This document shows, piece by piece, positions 24,339 through 33,281 of a stretch of DNA of 35,457 bases. The stretch's first letter is position 1, and each line of letters starts with the position of its first letter. The position numbers and the translations under genes were made by a program. Origin of the DNA: Candidatus Zhuqueibacterota bacterium (GTDB lineage Bacteria; Zhuqueibacterota; Zhuqueibacteria; Zhuqueibacterales; Zhuqueibacteraceae); the NCBI GenBank assembly GCA_022616415.1, contig JAKEEU010000217.1:1-35457 (forward strand). The letters are read 5' to 3'. Below the pieces are notes generated by a model. That model worked only from the letters and a program-made list of their open reading frames with translations. It had not been told where the DNA came from and ran no database searches.

Positions 24339-25196
24339 GTGGCCACCGACAATCTTTTTGGCGATTATGGAATAAAATTTCCCAACGCTTTGGGCAAGTT
24401 GATCCAGGCAGGAGCGGACGATTTCGAGGCCAAAAGCTTGACCATAAAGCGAATCGAGAAACGCGCCGATCTCTTCTTGATTAGCCGCAAAGCCAAGCGG
24501 ATGATACTCGTTGAGCCGCAAGGGTACAAAGATGCACGCCTGTATCATCGCATGGTGGCAACGATGGTGCTCTTTTGCCTCCAGCACGAGTACGAGGGGA
24601 GGATGGAAGCGTCGGTAATTTTTGAGAACGTATCGCATTGGCGTGTCGCCGAGTCTTTTTTTCATCAACAATTTTCCGGCATCTCCTGGCTGAAGTTTTC
24701 GCCACGCGTTCTTGTTCTTCGCCGCACCAAGGTGGAGGAATTGAAGAAGCACGAAGACGCTCGCTTGATACCGCTTTATCCATTGTGTGACGTTACACCA
24801 ACAGAGATCAAACAGCATGCTTTTGAGTGGGCCGAACAAATTCGCGCCACGCCAACGCTACACCAGCAAGAAAAAGAGAGCCTGTTATCTTTTCTGGGCG
24901 GCGCCATTTCTCATCGCATCAGAAAACTAAAATTGAATGCTGTCAGCAAATTAATCGGAGGTTTCACTATGTTGGACACACCAATAGGCAAAGAGATTAT
25001 GCAAATTGGGGTAAAAAAGGGAATCCCCAAAGGCGCGCAGCATATTTTGCTCCGGCTGATCGCCACGAGATTTGGCAGAGTGCCTGACGATGTACGGCGA
25101 AAGATCGTGGCAATCAAGGATACCGAGGAGCTGGATCGCATCGCGGATGCGCTCCTGACGATGCGAAGTTTGGCCGAGCTAAAAAAGGCATTATGA
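24339..25196 (+). CDS. Rpn/PD-(D/E)XK nuclease-like protein with DUF4351 tail
   Basis: This encodes 285 residues with a GTG start (GGGAG 9 nt upstream). The N-terminal half has a reduced PD-(D/E)XK-like core (RADLFLISRKAKRMILVEPQGYKD: Asp, then Glu-x-Gln). The C-terminal ~60 residues (GAQHILLRLIATRFGRVPDDVRRKIVAIKDTEELDRIADALLTMRSLAELKKAL) match DUF4351. Such proteins are annotated as Rpn-family recombination-promoting nucleases or putative transposases and are abundant, often in many copies, in cyanobacteria and related environmental bacteria. The biological role is unsettled. It is preceded by its own promoter and followed after 6 bp by the lipid-kinase gene. Confidence 0.8.
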   Translation: MATDNLFGDYGIKFPNALGKLIQAGADDFEAKSLTIKRIEKRADLFLISRKAKRMILVEPQGYKDARLYHRMVATMVLFCLQHEYEGRMEASVIFENVSHWRVAESFFHQQFSGISWLKFSPRVLVLRRTKVEELKKHEDARLIPLYPLCDVTPTEIKQHAFEWAEQIRATPTLHQQEKESLLSFLGGAISHRIRKLKLNAVSKLIGGFTMLDTPIGKEIMQIGVKKGIPKGAQHILLRLIATRFGRVPDDVRRKIVAIKDTEELDRIADALLTMRSLAELKKAL

Positions 25197-25202
25197 AAAC
25201 GC

Positions 25203-26099
25203 ATGCGTTCCGAGAAAATAAAATTCATCATCAACCCCAATGCCGGTTTCCGTCGCGACAAAAGACATCTTTACAATCTCATTCGCCGGCGCTGCAAAGG
25301 CTTGGATTTCAAAATCGCGCACACTCACGGTCCTGGCGACGCCACTCGTATGGCGCAGCAAGCGGCAGATGAAGGATATGCGACGGTCGTGGCGGTCGGC
25401 GGTGATGGCACGGTCAACGAAACCGCCTCGGGGTTGGTTGGAACCGAAACCGCTCTTGGAATCATTCCACGCGGCTCCGGCAATGGCTTGGCGCGCAGCT
25501 TAAACGTTCCGTTGCAAGCGGCAAAAGCATTGGAAGTGATTGGCACCGGCAAAACCTATCGCATCGATGCCGGCCGTGCCGCACATCGCTACTTCTTTGT
25601 CGTCACTGGCGTCGGCTTTGATGCCAGCGTCGGCTCTAAATTCAATTCGGCAAGCTGGCGTGGCCCTCTCCCTTATTTTTATCTTGCCGCCCGCGAGTTT
25701 GCCAATTATCAGCCGGAACCGTTGCGGCTTCGCCTCGAAAACGAGGTCATGGAGATGACGCCGTTTTTAGTGACCATTGCCAACACGCAGCAATATGGCA
25801 ACGGCGCCGTCATTGCGCCGCACGCCCGGCCCGATGACGGCATTCTCGACGTCTGCGTAATTCGCCCGATGAATTTTGCCGAATTCGTCATGAACGCGCC
25901 GAAGCTCTTTAACGGCAAAGCCGATACCATTCCATTGATTACCTACTATCGTTCCAGGTTCGCCGTCATCGAAAAAGCCGGCTCCGTGCTCTTTCACGTT
26001 GACGGCGAGGTGCAGACCGCCGATGGCGTGGTCGAAATTTCCGTATTGCCGCAAGCGCTCAAAGTCATTGTTCCTGCATCTTATGACACGCCATCCTAA
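25203..26099 (+). CDS. Diacylglycerol kinase family (YegS/DgkB-like) lipid kinase
   Basis: This encodes 298 residues. It has the nucleotide-binding signature VVAVGGDGTVNETASGL, followed by LGIIPRGSGNGLARSLN, and the C-terminal beta-sandwich with DGILDVCVIRPM and FHVDGEV. The family phosphorylates diacylglycerol or related lipids using ATP in the cytoplasm or at the membrane. The gene overlaps the start of the glycosyltransferase-like gene by 17 bp, indicating translational coupling. With the downstream geranylgeranyl-reductase-family gene it may form a lipid-related set. The exact substrate is not predictable. Confidence 0.95.
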   Translation: MRSEKIKFIINPNAGFRRDKRHLYNLIRRRCKGLDFKIAHTHGPGDATRMAQQAADEGYATVVAVGGDGTVNETASGLVGTETALGIIPRGSGNGLARSLNVPLQAAKALEVIGTGKTYRIDAGRAAHRYFFVVTGVGFDASVGSKFNSASWRGPLPYFYLAAREFANYQPEPLRLRLENEVMEMTPFLVTIANTQQYGNGAVIAPHARPDDGILDVCVIRPMNFAEFVMNAPKLFNGKADTIPLITYYRSRFAVIEKAGSVLFHVDGEVQTADGVVEISVLPQALKVIVPASYDTPS

Positions 26100-26781
26100 T
26101 CCTAGTTGTCTCGCCCTGCTCGTTTTTGTGAAATACCCCGAACCTGGCAGAGTCAAAACCCGTCTCGCCTCGACCATCGGCACCAAACTGGCGGCGCAGC
26201 TTTATAGCGAGTTCATTCGCGCCACTTTTTCGCTTGCACAACAAATCGAAGCGGCGGTAAGATTTGTGACGTTTACACCGGCAGAAAAAGAACAGGCTTT
26301 GCGCGAACATTTTCCGGGGCCGTTTCAGTGGTTCGCCCAAATCGATGCGGCGGATTTGGGCGCGCGCATCCATCATGCCATTCGCCGCGTGCAGCAATCC
26401 GGCTGCTCACACGTTCTCACCATCGGCACTGATAGCCCTTCACTTCCCGCGGAATATCTCGATCAAGCCGCGGCAGCCTTGGAAACCCACGAGCTGGTTT
26501 TAGGCCCGGCAACGGACGGCGGATATTATTTGATCGGCCTCAATAGCGCGCCGCACCCCGAGCTTTTCACCGGCATCGCTTGGAGCACGGAACGCGTCTT
26601 GCATCAAACCTTACAACGTGCCAAGCAACTGCGGATGTCAGTACATCTGCTGCCTTCATGGTACGATGTGGACGACCTCGCGACACTACGGCGATTTTGC
26701 AATGAGAACAAGCTGCCGCCGGATTTATGGCAACAAGTCAAACCGTTTTTGGAAGATATACACGCCGATCCTTTTCCTTGA
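26083..26781 (+). CDS. DUF2064 / TIGR04282 glycosyltransferase A-like protein
   Basis: This encodes 232 residues from the ATG at 26083, inside the end of the kinase gene; a longer frame from 25999 has no independent support. The motifs LLVFVKYPEPGRVKTRLAST, IGTDSPSLP and LGPATDGGYYLIGL are those of the TIGR04282 family, which has a GT-A nucleotide-diphospho-sugar transferase fold. In cyanobacteria and others it often sits with radical-SAM or arsenosugar genes, but that context is absent here. The family's reaction is mostly unproven. Confidence 0.93.
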   Translation: MTRHPNPSCLALLVFVKYPEPGRVKTRLASTIGTKLAAQLYSEFIRATFSLAQQIEAAVRFVTFTPAEKEQALREHFPGPFQWFAQIDAADLGARIHHAIRRVQQSGCSHVLTIGTDSPSLPAEYLDQAAAALETHELVLGPATDGGYYLIGLNSAPHPELFTGIAWSTERVLHQTLQRAKQLRMSVHLLPSWYDVDDLATLRRFCNENKLPPDLWQQVKPFLEDIHADPFP

Positions 26782-26829
26782 AATTTTGCAGCTTTTCCCA
26801 TTCAAAATATTACAGGATTTCCAATTCAA
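26782..26829. repeat. Tandem 24-nt direct repeat (8-nt subperiod) after a stop codon
   Basis: The 24 nt at 26782-26805 and 26806-26829 match at 19 of 24 positions. Each looks like three degenerate octamers. The array begins on the base after the TGA at 26779-26781 and fills the gap to the next gene. Confidence 0.5.
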
Positions 26830-26835
26830 GCCATC

Positions 26836-28044
26836 ATGAGACCACGAAATTACGATGTGATTATCGCCGGCGCCGGACCTGCCGGCAGCAGTGCCGCCGC
26901 CATTTTGGGGAAAGCCGGAAAGCGCGTGTTGTTGATCGACAAAGGCAAGTTTCCACGTGAAAAAACCTGCGGCGACGGCTTGACGTATAAATGCCTGCCC
27001 TTGCTGGAGAAGTTGGGAGTCGCGCTCGATTTTCGTGACCAAGTTTTTTTTCGTTCCGCCGGATACAGCATCACCTTCAGCGACGGCTCGCAAATCACCG
27101 TTCGCCGCAAAATGGGCGACAAAGAGGCGGTGGTTTATATGATGCCGCGCTTTGAATTTGACCATCTGCTTTTTCAGAATGCCCGGCAATACGAGAGCGT
27201 CTTCGTGCTGGAAGAGGCGATGGTGACGCGTGCGGTTCAAAACGGAGCGTGGCCAACCGAAATCGAAGTGCAGGCAAATGGCCACGGCCGGCAGTCTTTC
27301 GCCGCGCCCATGGTGATAGATGCCAGTGGTGTGGCTTCCAAAATCGCCGCGCAGTTCGGCCTCGCCAAAAATGATTTGAAAAATTACGCCCTCACCGTTC
27401 GCGGCTATTTTGATGACATTGTTGGCCTCGATGACGTCGTCGAGTTTATTTTCGATAAATCCATTTTGCCGGGTTATTTTTGGATTTTTCCGATTGGTCC
27501 CAATTCGGCCAATGTCGGCTGCGGCACCTTTCAGCACCTCATTGTGGAGCGGGAGATCAACCTTCGGCATTTACTGGAAGACTTCATCCGGCATCATCCC
27601 GCCGGCCGGAAATTAAAATCCGCCTCATTACGCGGCCCGCTCAAAGGCGGAAAAATTCCTTTGGGAATGGATTTCGTCTCACGCGTTCGCAACGGCATAC
27701 TTTTCTGCGGCGACGCCGCCGGCTTCACCGATCCCATTACCGCCGAAGGCATCAGCTTTGCCATCGAATCCGGAATCATTGCCGGCGAAACCGCGCGTGA
27801 CGCCCTGGCTGCCGGCAACTTTAGCGAGGTCTTCTTGCAACAATATGATGCGCGTTGGCAAGCAAGCTTCGGTGAGCGTTTCTCCAAAGCGGGCTTCGTG
27901 CAAGAGACAATGCAAAAATCACAGCTCGTCGAATACTTTTCCAACGCCGTTGCCAACCACCCGGCTTTCGACGCCGCCATGCAAGATCAGGGCAGTCAAT
28001 ATGAGTGGATGTTTAAATTGAAGGCGTTGGTGAAGGCGCTGTGA
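26836..28044 (+). CDS. Geranylgeranyl reductase family FAD-dependent oxidoreductase
   Basis: This encodes 402 residues. The N-terminal FAD-binding GAGPAGSSAAAILGKAG (~11-27) is followed by a family-typical REKTCGDGLTYKCL segment. The second FAD-contact motif is NGILFCGDAAGFTDPITAEGISFAIESG. The family reduces isoprenoid double bonds (archaeal lipids, chlorophyll side chain, menaquinone tail) with FADH2, and many bacterial members have unknown substrates. It follows the lipid-kinase-like and glycosyltransferase-like genes with a short gap, so it is probably co-transcribed. A menaquinone- or lipid-modifying role is plausible. Confidence 0.93.
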   Translation: MRPRNYDVIIAGAGPAGSSAAAILGKAGKRVLLIDKGKFPREKTCGDGLTYKCLPLLEKLGVALDFRDQVFFRSAGYSITFSDGSQITVRRKMGDKEAVVYMMPRFEFDHLLFQNARQYESVFVLEEAMVTRAVQNGAWPTEIEVQANGHGRQSFAAPMVIDASGVASKIAAQFGLAKNDLKNYALTVRGYFDDIVGLDDVVEFIFDKSILPGYFWIFPIGPNSANVGCGTFQHLIVEREINLRHLLEDFIRHHPAGRKLKSASLRGPLKGGKIPLGMDFVSRVRNGILFCGDAAGFTDPITAEGISFAIESGIIAGETARDALAAGNFSEVFLQQYDARWQASFGERFSKAGFVQETMQKSQLVEYFSNAVANHPAFDAAMQDQGSQYEWMFKLKALVKAL

Positions 28045-28122
28045 AAAACCATGTATAAAAACATTTTGATTCTACTCCATTTTCCATCTCAACGCGGCGG
28101 CGCCGCAACCAAACAGGCTCTC

Positions 28123-28326
28123 ACCGCAAATAAACGCTAATGAACGCGAATCAAAAATTAGCATAACTATTCAGGGAGTATTATTGAAAGCAAAGAAATC
28201 AAGGCAAAACCATTAAGGGCAAAATAATTGTTCCAAAAGCTTTAATAGTTTTGCCCCAAATTGTCTTGCCTTCTAAAAAGGCCTGAATAGTTACAAATTA
28301 GCGTCTATTCGCGTTTAGTCGCGGTA
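28123..28326. repeat. 10-nt periodic palindrome split by an insertion
   Basis: The left arm has three 10-mers at 28123, 28133 and 28143 with core AACGCNAATN. The right arm has three 10-mers at 28297, 28307 and 28317 with core ATTNGCGTNT, the reverse complement. The arms match at about 23 of 29 positions. They are separated by the TIR element at 28163-28294. Confidence 0.75.
28163..28294. mobile_element. 132-bp MITE-like element with TIRs and 8-bp flanking direct repeats
   Basis: The 12-bp inverted ends are perfect (TAACTATTCAGG at 28164-28175 and CCTGAATAGTTA at 28282-28293). Direct repeats AAATTAGC flank it at 28155-28162 and 28295-28302. Read inward, the right end is GTAACTATTCAGG. A GTAA terminus and 8-bp target duplication are features of the IS66 family, so a non-autonomous IS66-type derivative is possible. 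The interior is itself palindromic: two ~14-nt units (AAGGCAAAACCATT-like, 28201-28229) and two inverted copies (28244-28272). No coding capacity. Confidence 0.65.
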
Positions 28327-28563
28327 AAAATCCTAATTTCTCAATTTGTGCAGATTTTGCGCAAAAATTCTTCTGGCGTCACGCAAGTTTTGCACTCCCG
28401 ACTTGAAGTCCTCAACCCGCTTTTGCCCTTGCCCTTTGATTTTGCTTGACAAAGCGACTTGCAAAAATCAACTTTCATAGGCATGATAGTTGTCAATAAG
28501 AAACAGGGGATTGGAGAATTAACAGCAACACAATCCTTGATTGCTCTATTCGGGAGGTGCGCC

Positions 28564-30903
28564 ATGAAATACTTGTCTTGCGTTGTCGGTACTATCGCCG
28601 GAATGCTTCTGGTCAACAATCTTGCGACTGCGGACGGGCTTCTGTTCGTGTCCGAGACTAAGCAGCAAGCGCGGCTCTCGCGCACGCTTGTCAATGTCAA
28701 AATCTACGACCAGATTGCGCTGACCACGGTCACCCACGAGTTCATCAATCCGGTGAAAACGGATTCAGTGGAAGTGGTTTACATGTTCCCGCTGCCGGAA
28801 AACGCGGCAGTAACGGACTTTGCGATCTGGCGCGGTCAGCAGTTTGTCTCCTTCAAGCTGGTCGCTGCCGACACTGGCGGCGGGCATCAAAATTTGCCGG
28901 GCGAAAACCTCGATCCCGCCCTGCAAAATTATCTGTTCCCGAATCCCTTCATCTTCCCGACCGTGGCAAAAGAAGATACGTTTCGCGTGCGCCTCAGTTA
29001 CGCCGCGCTCCTGCCGTACGATTTTGGCGCCATCAAATATCGTTTTCCACTTTATAGCAGTCAATTCTCTGCCGGTCCATTGGATGCGCTTGCCATGCTC
29101 GTGACGTTTTCCACGCAACGAACGATCACCGGCATGCAAACGCCCGACTACGCCGCCGGCATCGAGCAACACAGTCCATACACGGCAACGGTTGGTTACG
29201 ATAACGCCAACTTTACGCCGCCAAAAGATTTTGTGATCGATTACACGTTATCCCAAAAGGAAGTCGGCCTGTTCACGCTGACTTATCACGACCCTGCCGA
29301 TACCACCGAAACCGCGGGTTATTTCGTGCTCCTGCTCGAGCCCGGCGAAGTGCAGCCAAGCTCGGTTCTCAACAAATATTTTACGTTTGTGCTGGATCGC
29401 TCGGGCAGCATGCTGGGCGTCAAAATGGAGCAAGCCAAGGCCGCGGCGCGCTTCTGCGTCGAGCATCTCAATCCGAACGACTTCTTCAACATCGTCGATT
29501 TTGCCTCCGATATTCGCGTTTATCAAAACGAGCCGGTCGCCGCCACCGCCGCCAACATCAGCCAGGCGGTTTCATACATCGACAACATTCAAGCCAACGG
29601 CGGCACCAACGCCAATGAAGCGTTGCTTACCGGCCTGTCGCAAACGATACCAGGCGGGGTGAATCAGGTCGTTTTTCTGACCGACGGCCTGCCCACGGTC
29701 GGCGAAACCAACACGCAAAGAATTTTGGCGAATGTGCGCGCCGCGAATAAAAACAACGCCAGCATTTTCGTGTTCGGCGTCGGCGACTACATCGGCCAGG
29801 ATTTGCTGCAGGCGCTCGCCGACGAAAATCATGGCACCGCCTCGTATCTCAAAGAGAACGAGCCGATCAGTGACATCATCGCCAACTTCTTTGCCCGCAT
29901 CAGCAATCCGGTTCTGGTTGACGTGAAACTGGAATTTGACGATATGCAGGTATTCGATCTTTACCCCGTAGATTTGCCGGATATTTTTGCCGGATTTCAG
30001 CAGGTGATTGCCGGCCGCAACCAAACTTTTGGAAGTACGAACATCACGCTCAAAGGCAGAGTTGCCACCGCCGACACGGCCATTGTCTATCCGAATTTGA
30101 TTTTTCCGGCGCAGAGCACGGAGAATTCCTTCGTGCCCAAAATTTGGGCGAAAAAGAAAATCGATTATCTCTACGCCCGATGGCTAAAAGAAAATAAACC
30201 CGAAGAGTTGAAACAGCAGATCATCGCTTTGAGCGTGAAATATGGCGTGCTCTCGCCCTTCACTCAATTCAAACCGCCTGATCCAACAACGGCCGTGGCT
30301 GAAGGCGTGCTCGTGGCACAATTGCAAGCCGCTGCCGTATTCGTGAGTGATCGTCCCACCATTCGGCTAACGTGGCATCTCGAAGGCGAAGCCGCCGAAA
30401 TTGCCGCCATTGAGATTTATCGTTCTGATCGCGTTAACGGAAATTACGCGCGGGTTGCAACGCTGCCGCCGAGTGCCGTGGCGTATGATGACGTGACCGC
30501 CGCTCCCTCGTCGAATTGGTACTATCGTCTCGATATCCTGATGCGTAACGGACAACGTATCTCCACCTCAATCAACTATCAGGCGCAGGCAATCCGGCTT
30601 TTTCACCTGGCACAGAATTATCCTAATCCGTTCTCAAGCGGAGCGCGATCCCGCCTCGCGGGAAATCCAAAGACGCGTCTGGAGTTTTATTTAGGGCAAC
30701 GCAGTGCGGTCGAACTTGCGGTTTACAATATTCGTGGCGAGCAAGTTAAAATATTGATGAAGGAAAGCCTACCGGCCGGCCAGCACCAAGCAGAATGGGA
30801 CGGCACTAATACACAAGGCCGGCCGGTGGCGAGTGGGATTTATTTCTACCGCCTGCGTACGCCGGAATTTACTGGTACGCGAACGATGGTTTTGGCAAAA
30901 TAA
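28564..30903 (+). CDS. VIT and vWA domain protein with T9SS tail (MIDAS intact)
   Basis: This encodes 779 residues from the ATG at 28564, with GGGAGGTG upstream; the longer frame from 28459 lacks an SD. There is a signal peptide (~1-23). A VIT domain (~30-165: LVNVKIYDQIALTTVTHEFINP ... VEVVYMFPLPENAAV) precedes a vWA domain (~270-450) with a complete MIDAS: Asp278-x-Ser280-x-Ser282 in DRSGSM, Thr in NGGTNANEAL and Asp in FLTDGLPT. The layout resembles inter-alpha-trypsin inhibitor heavy chains. The C-terminus has a T9SS tail (FHLAQNYPNPFSSG ... RTMVLAK). It is predicted to be a surface adhesive or scaffold protein. The next gene is a diverged paralogue. Confidence 0.93.
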   Translation: MKYLSCVVGTIAGMLLVNNLATADGLLFVSETKQQARLSRTLVNVKIYDQIALTTVTHEFINPVKTDSVEVVYMFPLPENAAVTDFAIWRGQQFVSFKLVAADTGGGHQNLPGENLDPALQNYLFPNPFIFPTVAKEDTFRVRLSYAALLPYDFGAIKYRFPLYSSQFSAGPLDALAMLVTFSTQRTITGMQTPDYAAGIEQHSPYTATVGYDNANFTPPKDFVIDYTLSQKEVGLFTLTYHDPADTTETAGYFVLLLEPGEVQPSSVLNKYFTFVLDRSGSMLGVKMEQAKAAARFCVEHLNPNDFFNIVDFASDIRVYQNEPVAATAANISQAVSYIDNIQANGGTNANEALLTGLSQTIPGGVNQVVFLTDGLPTVGETNTQRILANVRAANKNNASIFVFGVGDYIGQDLLQALADENHGTASYLKENEPISDIIANFFARISNPVLVDVKLEFDDMQVFDLYPVDLPDIFAGFQQVIAGRNQTFGSTNITLKGRVATADTAIVYPNLIFPAQSTENSFVPKIWAKKKIDYLYARWLKENKPEELKQQIIALSVKYGVLSPFTQFKPPDPTTAVAEGVLVAQLQAAAVFVSDRPTIRLTWHLEGEAAEIAAIEIYRSDRVNGNYARVATLPPSAVAYDDVTAAPSSNWYYRLDILMRNGQRISTSINYQAQAIRLFHLAQNYPNPFSSGARSRLAGNPKTRLEFYLGQRSAVELAVYNIRGEQVKILMKESLPAGQHQAEWDGTNTQGRPVASGIYFYRLRTPEFTGTRTMVLAK

Positions 30904-30940
30904 GGTCAACCGGCATTTACTGATCTGTCACTCGGAATGA

Positions 30941-30999
30941 AGGGAGCGCGGACTTTCTTGTCCGCGATGCGCGTGTGGACTAGAAAGTCCACGCCCCCT
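30941..30999 (+). repeat. Two-hairpin intergenic repeat, copy 2
   Basis: This is the same element as at 15312-15370, with 40 bp (30948-30987) identical. Here the second hairpin is longer (GTGTGGAC pairs with GTCCACGC) and the outer bases pair as AGGG/CCCT. It is in the same orientation, ending 19 bp before the next start codon. An open frame running through it would add a spurious N-terminus to the VIT protein. Confidence 0.85.
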
Positions 31000-31017
31000 C
31001 TAATCAGGAGACTGTTT

Positions 31018-33180
31018 ATGAACAAAAGATTAACGGTTTTTCTTGCCTATGGCATGACGCTGTTGTGCAGCTCGCTCTTCAGCAGCACGACGCATGGCTA
31101 CGATCTATTGCGAATCCAGCATCCGCAGCAGACGTGGCGATATGGCCAGGGAACCATTGAAGAAGCCATAGTCTCGATTCGGCCGCAGGGCATTTACATG
31201 GAGTACGGCTTGTATCTCACGTTTTCAGCGCGTGACTTGAATTTCACGGCGGCAGACAGCGTCGAAGTACAGTTCTTTTTTGATTTGCCGCCGGAGGCGA
31301 TCGTGCACGATCTTTGGCTGTGGGTCGACGACCAAATCATGCGCGCGCTGATCATGGATCGCTGGACCGCCTCATCAATCTATGAAGATATTGTCAAACG
31401 CCGGCGCGATCCCGCCATTCTTTTCAAGAATAGCGCCACCAGTTACGAGCTGCGCATTTACCCGATGAAGGGGAATGCGAAACGCAAAATCAAGCTGACG
31501 TATTTGATGCCGGCGCAATGGTCGGCGACCGCAGTGAGCGCGGCGTTGCCAACCAATTTGTTGCGCACTTCGCGAAACCCTCTTGCCACGTTTTATTTGC
31601 TGTTTTGGCCGCATGCGGATTGGCAAAAACCGCGGCTGTTGGAATTTCCCGATGTCGCATTTAATGAGAAGGAAGATACGTTCTTCGGTCTTTATCATCG
31701 CGCCGATATTCCTTCAGCAGCGGTGGTGACCTCGCTGAATTTTGCGCTCGATTCGCCGCTGCGCAACGGCGTTTATGTCAGCCGCCATCCTGCCGGCAAT
31801 GGCGGCATTTATCAGCTTGCGCTTTTGCCTTCCCAGGCGCTGCAGTTGCAAGCACAACGCAAAGTGGCTGTTCTGTTCGATTATCTTGCCGGCAAGAGCA
31901 CCATCACCACGAATGAAGTGCTGAACGGCGTGAAGGTGATGCTGCGCGAGCAGTTCACGTCTGCCGATTCGTTCAATCTTATTTTTTCAAATTTGACTAT
32001 TCGCCGCGCCGGCGAAAACTGGTTCTCCGCTGATCCCGCCGCAATCGACCAGGCGTTCGCCAATGCCGGCTCGAATCCGCTGGCGAGCTACAGCAACCTG
32101 CCGGCTTTGCTGGCGAACGGTCTCGATTTCGTCAAGCAAAACGGCAACGACGGCAGTCTGCTGCTCATTACCAATTCCGATCAGGTGGGCGATTATCGCG
32201 TTGCCAATCCGCTGCTCAATGATGTGCTCAACCAGATGAATCCGGTGCTGCCCATTCATGTTGCCGATTTCACCAATGCCAAAGCCACTTACTACAATAA
32301 CGGCGGCCGGTCATATTATGGTAACGAATACTTTTATCAGAACCTCACCCAAAGAACCTATGGCAATTACGCCAATATCCGCGCGACCAGCTCATTTTCC
32401 GGCATGCTGACGGCGATCGCGCAAACGCTGAACGGATTCATCGATTCGTTCGATCTTTACACGACACTCGAGAATGGCTTCTGCTTCGGCCGGTACAATC
32501 TTGGGACAACCGGTTCGGCGATTTATCTCAACCGGCCGATTCTCCAACTGGGAAAATTCAACGGCAGTTTCCCGTTCATTGTGCAAGCCGCCGGCGTTTA
32601 TAAACAGCAAACATTTTCAACCAGCAAGACCATTGCTGCGGACGAGGCTGCGCTCAGCGACAGTTTGGCTGAGGAAATCTGGACCGGCAACTATATCGCT
32701 GCCCTCGAAGCGCAGCCGCAAACCAATGAGATCATCAAACAGATTCTCGAGGCCAGCTTGCGCGAGCGCGTGCTGTCGCGTTACACGGCCTTTCTCGCGC
32801 TCGAGCCGAGCGATACGGTGAAAGTCTGCCAAGACTGCAGAGACGAGTCAAAACTGGTCAGCTCTGTTGTGTCTCGGGAAAAAGAGGCTGCCGATGACTC
32901 TCTGCTGCAGGCTTATCCGAATCCGTTCAACGCGGCCACGACGCTCACGGTGCGCTTGCCAAACAACGTGAAGAGAGAAAATGTTTCATTGAAGATTTAC
33001 AACCTGATTGGACAGGTGGTACGCACGTTCGATCTTCTCGTCGACCCGGGCAAACACACTTATCAATTCACGTGGGACGGTCGCAACGACGCCGGACAAA
33101 TCGCGGCAACCGGAACGTACTTCCTCGTGCTGAAAACGCCGGCGAGCCGAAAAGCTTTGAAGCTCGTGATGATGAAGTAA
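31018..33180 (+). CDS. VIT domain protein with degenerate vWA and T9SS tail
   Basis: This encodes 720 residues; AGGAG lies 7 nt before the ATG. There is a signal peptide (~1-27). A VIT-like N-terminal domain (~45-170: YGLYLTFSARDLNFTAADSVEVQFFFDLPPEAIVHDLWLWV, then SYELRIYPMKGNAKRKIKLTYL) is followed by a vWA-like domain beginning KVAVLFDYLAGKS (~282-294). The MIDAS Asp288-x-Leu-x-Gly replaces Asp-x-Ser-x-Ser, so metal binding is probably lost. The C-terminus has a T9SS tail (LLQAYPNPFNAATTLTVRL ... KALKLVMMK). Its domain order and position make it a diverged paralogue of the preceding protein. The stop codon is part of the REP-like hairpin that follows. Confidence 0.85.
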   Translation: MNKRLTVFLAYGMTLLCSSLFSSTTHGYDLLRIQHPQQTWRYGQGTIEEAIVSIRPQGIYMEYGLYLTFSARDLNFTAADSVEVQFFFDLPPEAIVHDLWLWVDDQIMRALIMDRWTASSIYEDIVKRRRDPAILFKNSATSYELRIYPMKGNAKRKIKLTYLMPAQWSATAVSAALPTNLLRTSRNPLATFYLLFWPHADWQKPRLLEFPDVAFNEKEDTFFGLYHRADIPSAAVVTSLNFALDSPLRNGVYVSRHPAGNGGIYQLALLPSQALQLQAQRKVAVLFDYLAGKSTITTNEVLNGVKVMLREQFTSADSFNLIFSNLTIRRAGENWFSADPAAIDQAFANAGSNPLASYSNLPALLANGLDFVKQNGNDGSLLLITNSDQVGDYRVANPLLNDVLNQMNPVLPIHVADFTNAKATYYNNGGRSYYGNEYFYQNLTQRTYGNYANIRATSSFSGMLTAIAQTLNGFIDSFDLYTTLENGFCFGRYNLGTTGSAIYLNRPILQLGKFNGSFPFIVQAAGVYKQQTFSTSKTIAADEAALSDSLAEEIWTGNYIAALEAQPQTNEIIKQILEASLRERVLSRYTAFLALEPSDTVKVCQDCRDESKLVSSVVSREKEAADDSLLQAYPNPFNAATTLTVRLPNNVKRENVSLKIYNLIGQVVRTFDLLVDPGKHTYQFTWDGRNDAGQIAATGTYFLVLKTPASRKALKLVMMK

Positions 33181-33207
33181 CCCAGTCGGCTCGACTGGGC
33201 TGTTGAA
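33178..33207 (+). repeat. REP-like hairpin, copy 2 (TAACCCAGTC...GACTGGGC)
   Basis: This has the same layout as 15059-15088: GTAACCCAGTC, a 5-nt loop, GACTGGGC, one base, GTTGAA. The TAA is the stop codon of the preceding gene. It is in the same orientation as copy 1, with a different loop. Confidence 0.7.
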
Positions 33208-33281
33208 AAGTCACTTGGCCTGAACGGGAATAAGGTCATATCACTTCTTCCGTCGGCAATTCTTAAACGGAGGTATGGAAG

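Larger units (their letters stand above)
28045..28563. other. Gene-free stretch with nested repeats
   Basis: There is no supported gene. It contains the nested palindromic/TIR structure at 28123-28326, a 12-bp palindrome TTTTGCGCAAAA (28355-28366) and the arms TTGACAA (28446-28452) and TTGTCAA (28490-28496). No confident promoter for the VIT gene was found; the TTGACA has no -10 box at proper spacing. Confidence 0.5.

Noticed and set aside
28446..28496. TTGACA considered as the -35 box of the VIT operon
   Set aside because: No acceptable -10 hexamer 16-18 bp downstream; it is one arm of a TTGACAA/TTGTCAA dyad.
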